Source: CAZPHI01 sp964586425
Lineage (GTDB): Bacteria; Bacillota; Clostridia; Lachnospirales; Lachnospiraceae
Length of the DNA stretch: 64,000 nt
Assembly (NCBI GenBank): GCA_964586425.1
Contig: CAZPHI010000001.1
Coordinates: 1 to 64,000 of the forward strand
Direction: 5' to 3'
Positions 52,763 through 60,988 of this stretch are shown one piece after another. The notes beneath the pieces are model-generated. The model was given only the letters and a program-made list of their open reading frames with translations, was not told the DNA's origin and ran no database searches. Position 1 is the first letter of the stretch, and every line of letters starts with the position of its first letter. The position numbers were made by a program, and so were the translations under genes.

Positions 52763-53344
52763 ATGGATAATAATTCAATTGATGAAATAGAGGATTCGTT
52801 AAAGAAAAAGCTATCTAATCACAGATATAGGCATACAATGGGAGTTGCATATACATGTGCATGTCTTGCAATGAGTTATCAGGCTGATGTTAATCAGGCC
52901 TATCTAGCTGGATTATTACATGATTGTGCTAAGCATTATGAAGATTCTTCTATGCTTGAAAAATGTATTGATAATAATATTGATATCACTGAATTTGAAA
53001 AAGAGCATGCTTATTTATTACATGCAAAGTTAGGCGCATATTACTGTCACGAAAAATACAACATTAATGATATTGATATTATCAATGCTGTTCGATATCA
53101 TACAACTGGTCATGCTGATATGACATTATTAGAGAAAATTGTTTTTGTTGCTGATTATATTGAACCTGGGCGTGACAAAGCGGCCAATCTTGATGAAATA
53201 CGTATGATTAGCTTTAAAGATATTGATATGGCTGTTTATATGATTGCACGTGATACTCTTATATACCTTAATGATGCAGGACGTGATATTGATACAACTA
53301 CGAATGAAACATATGAATTTTATAAAAAGGAGAAAGAACAATAA
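52763..53344 (+). CDS. yqeK: HD-domain hydrolase YqeK (diadenosine tetraphosphatase)
   Basis: 193 residues. HRYRHTMGVAYTC, LLHDCAKHY (HD pair), HAKLGAYYCHEKY, and RYHTTGHADMTLLEKIVFVADYIEPGRD are the metal-binding HD features of YqeK, which splits Ap4A to ADP. TAATG overlaps with rsfS. Confidence 0.93.
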   Translation: MDNNSIDEIEDSLKKKLSNHRYRHTMGVAYTCACLAMSYQADVNQAYLAGLLHDCAKHYEDSSMLEKCIDNNIDITEFEKEHAYLLHAKLGAYYCHEKYNINDIDIINAVRYHTTGHADMTLLEKIVFVADYIEPGRDKAANLDEIRMISFKDIDMAVYMIARDTLIYLNDAGRDIDTTTNETYEFYKKEKEQ

Positions 53345-53700
53345 TGGCAGAGAATATATCAAAGACTATGGCTAAAATTGCTGTAGCAGCCTTAGAAGAT
53401 AAAAAAGGAGAGGACATTAGAGTAATAGATATTAGTAAAGTATCTGTTATCGCTGATTATTTTATAATTGCAAGCGGAACTAATAAAAATCAGGTTCAAG
53501 CTCTTGTTGATAATGTACAGGACCAGCTCTACAAAGCGGGTTACAGCACAGACAAGATTGAAGGATATAATTCTGGAAGTTGGATACTTCTTGATTATAA
53601 TGATATTGTAATTCATGTTTTTTCTGAAGAAGATAGAATGTTCTATGATCTTGAAAGAATGTGGAAAGATGGAATCAAAACAGATTGCTCAAAATTATAA
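53344..53700 (+). CDS. rsfS: Ribosomal silencing factor RsfS
   Basis: 118 residues. It binds L14 and blocks subunit joining during starvation. Signature VSVIADYFIIASGTNKNQVQALVDNV and IHVFSEEDRMFYDLERMWKDG. One base overlap with yqeK; a bidirectional terminator follows. Confidence 0.95.
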   Translation: MAENISKTMAKIAVAALEDKKGEDIRVIDISKVSVIADYFIIASGTNKNQVQALVDNVQDQLYKAGYSTDKIEGYNSGSWILLDYNDIVIHVFSEEDRMFYDLERMWKDGIKTDCSKL

Positions 53701-53705
53701 TTAAT

Positions 53706-53741
53706 AAAACCCATTACGGTTATGCTGTAATGGGTTTTTAT
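53706..53741. terminator. Bidirectional terminator between rsfS and lexA
   Basis: AAACCCATTAC (53707-53717) pairs perfectly with GTAATGGGTTT (53727-53737), with A and T tracts on either side. Confidence 0.88.
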
Positions 53742-53747
53742 TAATTA

Positions 53748-54368
53748 TTAAATTATATTCCAGCGCATTAATCCTATTACTTTGCCAAGTATCTGAACCT
53801 CATCAACAATAATAGGTTCCATAAAATCATTCTCTGGCTGAAGTCTGTAATGACCATCTTCTTTATAGAATCTCTTTACTGTTGCAGAATCATCAACTAA
53901 AGCAACAATAACTTCTCCATTCTTAGCAGTTGACTGCTTTTTAACAATTATCTGGTCACCACTATATATTCCCATATTAACCATACTGTCGCCCTTAACA
54001 ATTAATATAAAAGTGTCCTCATTAGGCATCATCTCTGATGGAATAGGGAAGTAGTTAGTTATATTCTCAACTGCAAGCAGCGGAGAACCTGCAGCAACTT
54101 CTCCAACAATCGGAACATTAACAACCTCACGTCGTACTAAATTAAAGTTATCATCAATAATTTCAATTGCTCTTGGTTTAGTTGGGTCTCTTCTTATATA
54201 TCCATTCTTTTCAAGAGTCTCAAGATGTGCATGTACTGAAGAAGTTGATTTAAGATTAACTGCTTCGCAAATATCTCTAACTGATGGTGGATATCCCTTA
54301 TTCAATATCTGATTCTTTATGTATTCCAGAATTTCAGATTGCTTTGCTGTTATTCTGCCGTATGCCAT
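53748..54368 (-). CDS. lexA: LexA repressor
   Basis: 206 residues from the ATG at 54366-54368 with GGAGGAA upstream; the longer frame up to 54431 has no ribosome site. Winged helix-turn-helix (KQSEILEYIKNQILNKGYPPSVRDICEAVNLKSTSSVHAHLETLEKNGYI) and a self-cleavage domain: cut site Ala-Gly in GEVAAGSPLL, Ser in KGDSMVNMGI, Lys in VDDSATVKRF. It represses SOS genes until RecA filaments promote cleavage. The array of LexA-like boxes lies right upstream. Confidence 0.96.
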   Translation of the reverse strand: MAYGRITAKQSEILEYIKNQILNKGYPPSVRDICEAVNLKSTSSVHAHLETLEKNGYIRRDPTKPRAIEIIDDNFNLVRREVVNVPIVGEVAAGSPLLAVENITNYFPIPSEMMPNEDTFILIVKGDSMVNMGIYSGDQIIVKKQSTAKNGEVIVALVDDSATVKRFYKEDGHYRLQPENDFMEPIIVDEVQILGKVIGLMRWNII

Positions 54369-54398
54369 AATTTTTCCTCCTAACAAATTCATATATAA

Positions 54399-54427
54399 AG
54401 AATAACATAAACTATAACATAATGCAA
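54399..54427 (-). promoter_or_regulatory. Candidate promoter of lexA
   Basis: On the minus strand TTGCAT (54422-54427), 17 bp, TATTCT (54399-54404) with TGT before it (extended -10). The -35 touches the first LexA-like box, consistent with autorepression. Confidence 0.45.
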
Positions 54428-54477
54428 ACATATATTCCGAATTTGTGTTCTAAAAATATGTTCGGAATATATGTTCG
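54425..54477. promoter_or_regulatory. Tandem array of four LexA-like boxes, 13-bp period
   Basis: Four 14-bp sites follow each other without spacer, at 54425-54438, 54438-54451, 54451-54464 and 54464-54477, each sharing one base with the next. Against the Bacillus consensus CGAACRNRYGTTYC they match 12, 11, 12 (reverse strand) and 13 (reverse strand, CGAACATATATTCC) of 14. Also AACATATATTCCGAA (54427-54441) is a perfect inverted repeat of 54461-54475. The array lies between lexA and the YneA-like gene and can serve both. Confidence 0.75.
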
Positions 54478-54484
54478 ATTTTTC

Positions 54485-54513
54485 TTGACAATATTATCCA
54501 GCAGGTGTATTAT
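54485..54513 (+). promoter_or_regulatory. Promoter of the YneA-like gene
   Basis: TTGACA (54485-54490), 17 bp, TATTAT (54508-54513). The array of LexA boxes ends 7 bp before its -35, and a further box covers its expected start point. Confidence 0.8.
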
Positions 54514-54521
54514 TCATATAT

Positions 54522-54535
54522 AGAACAGTTGTTCG
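54522..54535. promoter_or_regulatory. LexA-like box at the yneA transcription start
   Basis: AGAACAGTTGTTCG, palindromic (GAAC...GTTC); its complement matches 12 of 14 of the Bacillus SOS consensus. It lies 8 bp after the -10 and so covers the likely +1. Confidence 0.75.
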
Positions 54536-54581
54536 TATCTGCTACGAATACAAATTATGCATTTTATTTGGAGGTAATATC

Positions 54582-54974
54582 ATGAATACAATGAAAAAAA
54601 GAACAATTAATAATAATCCTACACTCAAAAAACATTATACAAGAATTCAAAGAAAGATAAGAACGATTGCATTTGGAACAATTTGTGGATTAGCTGTACT
54701 TATATTTATTTTAGTACTGATTAGCAGTACTACAGCATCAGCTGCAATTAATAAAGATAATAATTCAAAGAATTCTCCTTACAAGTATTATACCAACTAT
54801 ACAATAGAAAAAGGGGATTCACTTTGGTCTATTGCTTCTGAACATGTATCAGGTACAAGCAATATTATTGCATATATTGATGAGATAAAGAAACTTAATG
54901 GACTTTATGATGATTCATTAACGCAAGGTCAAAGTTTATGTGTAATATATTATAGCAATGATTATTTAGAATAA
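54582..54974 (+). CDS. yneA: YneA-like cell-division suppressor with LysM domain
   Basis: 130 residues: a basic N-terminus, one membrane helix (about 28-52, TIAFGTICGLAVLIFILVLISSTTASAA), then a LysM domain (YTIEKGDSLWSIASEHV, IKKLNGLYDDSLTQGQSLCV). Divergent to lexA with SOS boxes, as in Bacillus, where YneA delays division during DNA damage. GGAGGT is 6 bp before the ATG. Function inferred from architecture plus position. Confidence 0.85.
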   Translation: MNTMKKRTINNNPTLKKHYTRIQRKIRTIAFGTICGLAVLIFILVLISSTTASAAINKDNNSKNSPYKYYTNYTIEKGDSLWSIASEHVSGTSNIIAYIDEIKKLNGLYDDSLTQGQSLCVIYYSNDYLE

Positions 54975-54986
54975 ACCATTGCTATA
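54951..54986. terminator. Weak hairpin at the end of the YneA-like gene
   Basis: TATAGCAATG (54951-54960) pairs with CATTGCTATA (54977-54986), but there is no T-tract. Perhaps a weak or mRNA-stabilising hairpin between convergent genes. Confidence 0.3.
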
Positions 54987-55011
54987 ATATACATATTTAT
55001 ATTTCAGTTAT

Positions 55012-55728
55012 TTACATATGCCATCGGTCAATTTCACCCTTTTTAATAGCATTGAATATCCGATTCCTAATATCAGGACTTTCTTCACTGATATGCTTTA
55101 TAAGATCACTTGCATATTCGCGCTTGGTAACTCCATCTTCAGGACACAGATTTTTAACAACCGGTAATTCATATTTATTTTTGAATCCAATAATGTCAGC
55201 TTCATTAACATATATTAGTGGTCTTATTAATGTAACATTCATTCTGTCTAGATATGTAACTGGTGCAAAAGTATGAAGACGTCCTTCATATATAAGTGAC
55301 ATTAATAGTGTCTCTATTACATCATCTTTATGATGTGCATAAGCAATTTTATTGCATCCTAATTCAGTTGCTTTATCATTGAATGCACCTTTTCTCATCT
55401 TTGCACATAAGGAACATGGATTACTTTCTTTCCTAATATTGAATACTACGTCATATATCTCAGTATTTATTACTGTATAATTTATATTGAGCTTTTTACA
55501 TAATTCAGCAATAGAAGAGAAGTCCATTCCCTTAACACCTGTATTTACAGTAATTGCTTCTATATCGAATTTTTTAGGATAGAATCTTTTTAATCCATGT
55601 AAGGCATATAGAAGAGTAAGACTATCTTTTCCACCTGATATTCCAATTGCAATTTTATCCCCTTCATTAATCATATCATAATCATCAATTGCCTTCCGCG
55701 TTAGACTTAGTAGATTTTGTAATTTCAT
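55012..55728 (-). CDS. ttcA: TtcA-like tRNA 2-thiolation protein (PP-loop ATPase)
   Basis: 238 residues. PP-loop GISGGKDSLTLLYAL at the N-terminus, the iron-sulphur Cys pair in NPCSLCAKMRKG and a later Cys in LCPEDG. TtcA thiolates cytidine 32 of tRNA; some members have other tRNA targets, so the base is not sure. It has its own promoter (see 55805). Confidence 0.88.
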   Translation of the reverse strand: MKLQNLLSLTRKAIDDYDMINEGDKIAIGISGGKDSLTLLYALHGLKRFYPKKFDIEAITVNTGVKGMDFSSIAELCKKLNINYTVINTEIYDVVFNIRKESNPCSLCAKMRKGAFNDKATELGCNKIAYAHHKDDVIETLLMSLIYEGRLHTFAPVTYLDRMNVTLIRPLIYVNEADIIGFKNKYELPVVKNLCPEDGVTKREYASDLIKHISEESPDIRNRIFNAIKKGEIDRWHM

Positions 55729-55804
55729 ATTTAATTTTTAGCCTCCATATATAGTCTGTATATTTTTTCTTTTAACAATGTTATCATATTTTAATTGAAT
55801 CAGT

Positions 55805-55834
55805 ATTATAACACATAAGTAGACAAAGTATCAA
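55805..55834 (-). promoter_or_regulatory. Promoter of ttcA
   Basis: Minus strand TTGATA (55829-55834), 18 bp, TATAAT (55805-55810) with TGT before it (extended -10). Confidence 0.65.
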
Positions 55835-55849
55835 TATATGTGCTAAAAT
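55820..55849 (+). promoter_or_regulatory. Promoter of the DEAD-box helicase gene
   Basis: TAGACA (55820-55825), 18 bp, TAAAAT (55844-55849) with TGC before it (extended -10). Overlaps the divergent ttcA promoter. Confidence 0.6.
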
Positions 55850-55907
55850 CAATAGATATGGATATATACAAGTATTTACAATTAATAATATTATTACGGA
55901 GGTCATT

Positions 55908-57044
55908 ATGACATTTAACGATTTAGAAATAAATAAAGATATAATTAATAACTTAACAAAATTAAAGATTACTGAGCCAACTGAAATTCAAGAGAAAACA
56001 TTTACATTAATAAAAGATGGAAAAGATGTAATTGCTTGTTCACAAACTGGTTCTGGTAAAACTATTGCATATCTATTACCAATAATATCTAATATTGATA
56101 TAACATCTAAGAATGTTCAAGCTATTATTCTAGTACCAACACAGGAGCTTGCTATGCAGATACATCATCTAATTGCGTCGTTATGCGCCAATACAGAGCA
56201 TTTTGTTAGTGATGTTGTATTAATAGGCAATACTAATGTAAATCGTCAAATTGAGCAAATTAAGGCTAATAAGCCACAAATTGTTATTGGTACAACATCA
56301 AGAATAATTCAATTAAATAATATCAAGAAATTACCTCTTCATTGTGTAAAAACATTAGTCATTGATGAGGCTGATAAGATGTTAGATAAAGCTAATATTG
56401 ATAATATTAGAACTTTACGTAGTAAATTACTCAAATTTACACAGGTTGTTTTATTTTCAGCATCAATGGATAAAAAATCGATTTCAATTGCTGAATCAAT
56501 AACAAAATCACCTGAAGTTATTAATATATCAGATAAGATAACAATTCCTTCAACAATAAAACATATGTTTATAATTGCTGAAAGGAATGAAAGAATTGAA
56601 ATCATGAGAAAAATTGCTAAAGCAATTAATCCATCTAAGGCCATAGTTTTTATTAATACCAAATATGACCTAGAAGAATCAACACAAAAATTAAAATACC
56701 ACAACTATAATGCTGAATGCATTAATGGTGATATAGATAAGAATGCTCGTAAGAATATTATCAATAAGTTTAAAGACGGTTCATTACAGTATTTGATATC
56801 AACAGATCTATCTGCAAGAGGTCTGCAGATAGATAATATTGATGCAGTAATCAATGTTAATTTACCAGAAGATTCAATGGAATATCTTCATAGAGCTGGT
56901 AGATGTGGAAGAAACAATAATACTGGTGTATGTATATCAATTATTACTAAAAACGAACTTGATAAAATCAAATCTTTACAAAAGAAATTCGGAATTAATA
57001 TATACCAAAAACGTCTATACCAGGGTAAATTAGTAAGTAAATAA
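55908..57044 (+). CDS. DEAD-box RNA helicase
   Basis: 378 residues: the two RecA-like domains only, with no C-terminal RNA-binding extension. Motifs: Q motif TEPTEIQEKTF, I CSQTGSGKT, Ia PTQELA, II VIDEADKML, III SAS (SAT in most), V STDLSARGLQID, VI HRAGRCGR. Probably in rRNA or mRNA remodelling. A strong stem-loop follows (57070). Confidence 0.92.
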   Translation: MTFNDLEINKDIINNLTKLKITEPTEIQEKTFTLIKDGKDVIACSQTGSGKTIAYLLPIISNIDITSKNVQAIILVPTQELAMQIHHLIASLCANTEHFVSDVVLIGNTNVNRQIEQIKANKPQIVIGTTSRIIQLNNIKKLPLHCVKTLVIDEADKMLDKANIDNIRTLRSKLLKFTQVVLFSASMDKKSISIAESITKSPEVINISDKITIPSTIKHMFIIAERNERIEIMRKIAKAINPSKAIVFINTKYDLEESTQKLKYHNYNAECINGDIDKNARKNIINKFKDGSLQYLISTDLSARGLQIDNIDAVINVNLPEDSMEYLHRAGRCGRNNNTGVCISIITKNELDKIKSLQKKFGINIYQKRLYQGKLVSK

Positions 57045-57069
57045 GATAATGCTATTAATTGCGTACCTT

Positions 57070-57099
57070 AACTTCGTTAAACTTGAGTTTAGCGAAGTT
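57070..57099. repeat. Strong inverted repeat between the helicase and Xer-type genes
   Basis: AACTTCGTTAAAC (57070-57082) and GTTTAGCGAAGTT (57087-57099) form a 13-bp stem with one G-T pair, around a TTGA loop. The following sequence is only loosely T-rich (TTTATTTT after 10 bp). It may be a terminator/attenuator or a protein binding site. Confidence 0.6.
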
Positions 57100-57150
57100 G
57101 TCCATATCGCTTTATTTTCTACTACTATATTAAAAAGGAGCTTATTAGAA

Positions 57151-58206
57151 TTGGCTAGAGAACTCAAATATAACGAACAACAACAAATTATTAATACAAA
57201 AAAACTTAATAATATTATTGATGAACTGCCAGCCTTTTGTAAGGAGTATTTTGCAAGTCTTGAATATACAAAATCATTCAGAACTAAACTTGCTTATGCA
57301 ATGGATATTCATGGTTTTTTTAAATTTCTCATCAATACAGATTGTAAATCAATACAATCTATGAAAGACATTACATTAATAGATATTCAAGAATTAAAAT
57401 CAACCGATATAGTCGACTTCCTTAGATATATGAAACTTTATCAAAAAGGTGATAGACAATTAACTAATTCTGAACGTGCTGCAAAAAGAAAATTATCTGC
57501 ACTTCGTTCTTTTTATGGATACTATCACAAGAATGAACTTATTGATAAGAATCCTGCTCTACAAGTTGATATGCCTAAAATTCATGATAAAGCAATTACC
57601 AGGCTTGAAGTTAATGAAGTAGCCGAACTATTAGATAATGTTGAAACCGGTGATAAATTAACTAAGAATCAATTGTTACGACATGAGAAGTTAAAAGGCA
57701 GAGACCTTGCTCTTCTATCACTTATGCTTGGAACCGGAATTCGAGTTTCTGAATGCGTTGGTCTTGATATTAATGATGTTGACTTTGATAATAATAGAAT
57801 TAAGGTAGTTCGTAAAGGTGGTTACGAGGATTTTGTTTACTTTAGTGATGAAGTATCCGAAACCTTATCCGATTATATTGAAGAACGAAAAGGTCTTGAG
57901 GCAATTGCTGGTCATGAAAATGCACTTTTTCTATCAGCTAAAAAGCAACGGCTTTGTGTTAGATCCGTAGAAAATCTTGTTAAAAAATATGCTCGTACAG
58001 TTACTACTGTCAAGAATATTACGCCTCATAAATTACGAAGTACCTATGGTACTAATTTGTATCAGGAAAGTAAAGATATATATCTTGTAGCTGATGTACT
58101 TGGTCATAAAGATGTTAATACTACGCGTAGACATTATGCTGAGATTGTTGAAGAAAACAAGCGTAACGCAAGAAATAAAGTTCAATTACGTGAAAAAGAT
58201 AAATAA
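57151..58206 (+). CDS. Tyrosine recombinase (XerC/XerD type)
   Basis: 351 residues from a TTG at 57151 with AAGGAG 10 bp upstream; the open frame goes back to 57049 through the stem-loop. N-terminal SAM-like arm-binding domain (about 17-130) and catalytic domain with all residues: Arg in GTGIRVSECVGL, Lys in VRKGGYEDFV, HKLRSTYGT (His, Arg), LGHKDVNTTRRHYA (His, Tyr). Nearby there are no other phage or transposon genes and no att-like direct repeats, so it is more likely a housekeeping recombinase (chromosome-dimer resolution) than an integrase; the dif site was not found. Confidence 0.87.
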   Translation: MARELKYNEQQQIINTKKLNNIIDELPAFCKEYFASLEYTKSFRTKLAYAMDIHGFFKFLINTDCKSIQSMKDITLIDIQELKSTDIVDFLRYMKLYQKGDRQLTNSERAAKRKLSALRSFYGYYHKNELIDKNPALQVDMPKIHDKAITRLEVNEVAELLDNVETGDKLTKNQLLRHEKLKGRDLALLSLMLGTGIRVSECVGLDINDVDFDNNRIKVVRKGGYEDFVYFSDEVSETLSDYIEERKGLEAIAGHENALFLSAKKQRLCVRSVENLVKKYARTVTTVKNITPHKLRSTYGTNLYQESKDIYLVADVLGHKDVNTTRRHYAEIVEENKRNARNKVQLREKDK

Positions 58207-58215
58207 ACTCTCTAT

Positions 58216-58272
58216 ATACTATATAAAAAGCGATATTCAAAAGTAACATGAATATCGCTTTTATATAGTATT
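58216..58272. terminator. Bidirectional terminator between convergent genes
   Basis: AAAAGCGATATTCA (58226-58239) pairs perfectly with TGAATATCGCTTTT (58249-58262), and the flanks ACTATATA / TATATAGT extend the stem with one bulge. Confidence 0.85.
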
Positions 58273-59233
58273 ATTTTACTGTAATATACCTATAATATGC
58301 TAGATTAGTACCTTGTGTATCACTAAGATTATATATTAATGTATATACACCAGGTGTATTAGTATCAACTATATCGCCTGTTATTGTAATATGTGATGTA
58401 ATATCTGTACCATTCATATCTACAGCATATATACCTTCCCATTTATTAAAAGTTGAACCTGTTGTAATCGTAGCATCTTTTACACCTGTCATATAATCAA
58501 TTTTTGTATTAACAGGAACACCAGCTGTTTTAATATCTGTTGGATCAAATGTTGTGCCGTTTGAAAGTGTTGAACTCTCTTTGATTGATATTGCTGGTTG
58601 TTTACCTTTTTCAGAATATATTTCTACTTTGGTACCATTAATACAATTCTCATATATCCATTTTGCATCCGAGGAAGCTAGACTAATATATCCATATGTT
58701 GATGCTTTTCCTAATTGATTATATGCATCAACAATTAGATTAGTATTATCTTCTGAATAATACGGAACAGAATGTATATAACAATTAGCTGCAATTCGTG
58801 TAGTATATTGTCCATATTGTCCATTATCAATCTTACGCCATATTGATTTTTCACTTACATTAAAATCTCCGGCTATAACTTTTGAACTTATGGAACATTT
58901 GAAGCTATATAATGGATTCTGCTTTGTATTACCATTCTCAGCTATTGTCTCATATACATCAATATAATTTTCTGCTATATTAATTTTTATAATGTATTTT
59001 TCTTTTGCATCAATTATAATTGTAGGTGTTTCAGTATGTACCGATGTTTGGTTAACATCTACACCAGTATTATCAGGCTCTGCCATATTATTAAAACTAC
59101 TAACTATATAGTCAAAATTATTATATATTAATGCTGCAATCACACCTAATATAAGAAGAATAACTAAATATATTTTTGTATGTGGCCCTTTAAGCCAATC
59201 AATCAAATTATGTCTCTTTTTTCTGTAATACAT
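58271..59233 (-). CDS. YkuD-like (L,D-transpeptidase fold) membrane protein without the catalytic Cys/His, plus Ig-like domain
   Basis: 320 residues. A basic N-terminus, one membrane helix (about 20-42), then an outside part. Residues 70-215 follow the YkuD plan: YIHSVPYYSE, then ASTYGYISLASSDAKWIYE and NGTKVEIYS. In active enzymes this reads SHGCIRL; here His is Tyr180 and the nucleophile Cys is Tyr182 (58688-58696), so it should be inactive. The C-terminus (about 235-320) is an Ig-like, DUF5011-type domain (ADT.GVYTLIYNLSDTQGTNLAYYRYITV type). The start lacks a clear ribosome site. It may bind peptidoglycan without cutting it; that is inference. Confidence 0.8.
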   Translation of the reverse strand: MYYRKKRHNLIDWLKGPHTKIYLVILLILGVIAALIYNNFDYIVSSFNNMAEPDNTGVDVNQTSVHTETPTIIIDAKEKYIIKINIAENYIDVYETIAENGNTKQNPLYSFKCSISSKVIAGDFNVSEKSIWRKIDNGQYGQYTTRIAANCYIHSVPYYSEDNTNLIVDAYNQLGKASTYGYISLASSDAKWIYENCINGTKVEIYSEKGKQPAISIKESSTLSNGTTFDPTDIKTAGVPVNTKIDYMTGVKDATITTGSTFNKWEGIYAVDMNGTDITSHITITGDIVDTNTPGVYTLIYNLSDTQGTNLAYYRYITVK

Positions 59234-59297
59234 CGCATAAATCCTTATATAATCATTATTATTAGTGAATGGTTTTTATTGATTTATCATATGTAAA

Positions 59298-59924
59298 TTA
59301 ATACTGTTTTTCTCTAAGTTCAATGAATTTTTTGATTAATTCAATAGAGCCATCAACACCAATCTTACCGCTATCTATACATAAATCATAGCTTTTTGCT
59401 TCGCCCCATTTTTTGCTTGAATAATAATTGTAATAACTAGCTCTTCTCTTATCAGTTTTTTGAATTAAATCAGCTGCCTTTGAATCATTAAGCTGATATA
59501 ATTTCTTAATCCTATCAATTCTTATATCTAAGTCAGCCTTAATCCAAACACTTATTGCATATGGATTACTCTCTAATGCGTAATCTGCACATCTTCCTAC
59601 AATTACACATGATTCTTTATCAGCTAACTTTTTAATTGCCTCAAATTGTGCTAAAAAAACCTTATGATTAATTGGCATATCTACATATGATGAAGTATAT
59701 CCTAATGAATATGTATCCATTACAAGTGAGTATAAGAAACTATTTGTAGGCTTTTCATCATGATTTGCAAATAACTCTTCACATAAACCACTTTCTTTAG
59801 CAGCTATTTCTAATAGCTCTTTATCATAGCACTTAATTCCAAGCTGATCTGCAAGTTTTTGACCTATCTCGTGACCACCACTACCAAACTCTCTACCTAT
59901 TGTTATAACTGTTTTTTCATTCAT
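59298..59924 (-). CDS. Cytidylate kinase-like protein
   Basis: 208 residues from the ATG at 59922-59924 (GGAGGG 6 bp upstream). P-loop-like start VITIGREFGSGGHEIGQKLADQLG, then CVIVGRCADYAL and a helical end. This is the cytidylate-kinase-like family of unproved substrate common in Clostridia; the true cmk has a different N-terminus (DGPxxSGKST). Confidence 0.85.
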   Translation of the reverse strand: MNEKTVITIGREFGSGGHEIGQKLADQLGIKCYDKELLEIAAKESGLCEELFANHDEKPTNSFLYSLVMDTYSLGYTSSYVDMPINHKVFLAQFEAIKKLADKESCVIVGRCADYALESNPYAISVWIKADLDIRIDRIKKLYQLNDSKAADLIQKTDKRRASYYNYYSSKKWGEAKSYDLCIDSGKIGVDGSIELIKKFIELREKQY

Positions 59925-60039
59925 AAAAAGCCCTCCATTCATTGTGGATTTTTAATATGTTAATTATATAACATTTTCAAAAAATATGCCACAATATTCT
60001 AAAAATTTTATATTTAATTAAATATTGTGATTATTTTAA

Positions 60040-60969
60040 TTATATTTTGCCACTTTTTACTCTTAATACATCCAACAGATGTATTAAATAATCTGGAAGA
60101 GGTGCTTCAAATTCCATATATGTATTAGTACTAGGATGTATAAAACCTAATGTTTTTGCATGTAAAGTCTGACCTTGAAGATTAAATTCACATTTTGCAT
60201 TACAATATACATCATCACCCAAAAGAGGATGACCAATACTAGCCATATGAACTCTTATTTGATGCGTTCGACCAGTTTCAAGGATACACTCTATCAAAGT
60301 ATATTTGCCTAACTTCTCAAGAACTTTATAGTGGGTTACTGCTCTTCTACCATGTACTTTATCAATTGCCATCTTCTTACGGTCTACGGGATTGCGGACG
60401 ATTGGAGCATCTACAATTCCTTCATCTTCCTTAAAACTATTATATACAATAGCAATATATTTGCGGGTTATTGAATGCACACTCAACTGCTGTGCCAGAC
60501 TTTGATGAGCATTATCATCCTTACACACAACTAATGCACCTGTTGTATTCATATCTATTCTGTGTACTATCCCAGGACGTAATACACCATTAATTCCAGA
60601 AAGATTATCTTTACAATGGAACATAACAGCATTAACCAGAGTATCATTATAATGTCCTGGTGCTGGATGAACAACCATTCCTTTAGGTTTATTAACAATT
60701 AATACATCATTATCTTCGTATATTATATCTAATGGTATGTCAACCGGTTCAATCTCTGGTTCTGACATATCAGGGATAATGACATCAATTTTATCTCCAC
60801 ATTTGATTTTATAATTTGACTTAACATCTTTATTATTAACCTTAATCAAATGCTCTGTTAGGAGCTTTTGAATAAATGACCTAGACAAATCTTCGGATTC
60901 ATCAGAAAGATATTTATCAATTCGAGTGTTTGCGTCACTGCTATCTATATAATATTCTTTATTTTCCAT
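60040..60969 (-). CDS. rluD: Pseudouridine synthase RluD-type
   Basis: 309 residues from the ATG at 60967-60969, with GGTG upstream; the longer frame runs into lspA. S4 domain (TRIDKYLSDESEDLSRSFIQKLL), catalytic Asp in GIVHRIDMNTTGALVVCK and ETGRTHQIRVHMASIGHPLLGDDVY. RluD modifies helix 69 of 23S rRNA. It follows lspA, a common pairing. Confidence 0.93.
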   Translation of the reverse strand: MENKEYYIDSSDANTRIDKYLSDESEDLSRSFIQKLLTEHLIKVNNKDVKSNYKIKCGDKIDVIIPDMSEPEIEPVDIPLDIIYEDNDVLIVNKPKGMVVHPAPGHYNDTLVNAVMFHCKDNLSGINGVLRPGIVHRIDMNTTGALVVCKDDNAHQSLAQQLSVHSITRKYIAIVYNSFKEDEGIVDAPIVRNPVDRKKMAIDKVHGRRAVTHYKVLEKLGKYTLIECILETGRTHQIRVHMASIGHPLLGDDVYCNAKCEFNLQGQTLHAKTLGFIHPSTNTYMEFEAPLPDYLIHLLDVLRVKSGKI

Positions 60970-60988
60970 ATTAATCACCATCAATAAT

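Noticed and set aside
54951..54986. Terminator of the YneA-like gene
   Set aside because: Stem is perfect but no T-tract follows on either strand; kept only as a weak feature.
57049..57150. Upstream extension of the Xer-type recombinase to 57049
   Set aside because: The 34 extra residues are the translation of the inverted repeat and its flanks, have no family match, and the TTG at 57151 has a good ribosome site.
57151..58206. Integrase of a mobile element
   Set aside because: No phage, plasmid or transfer genes, tRNA, or direct repeats nearby; neighbours are all housekeeping genes.
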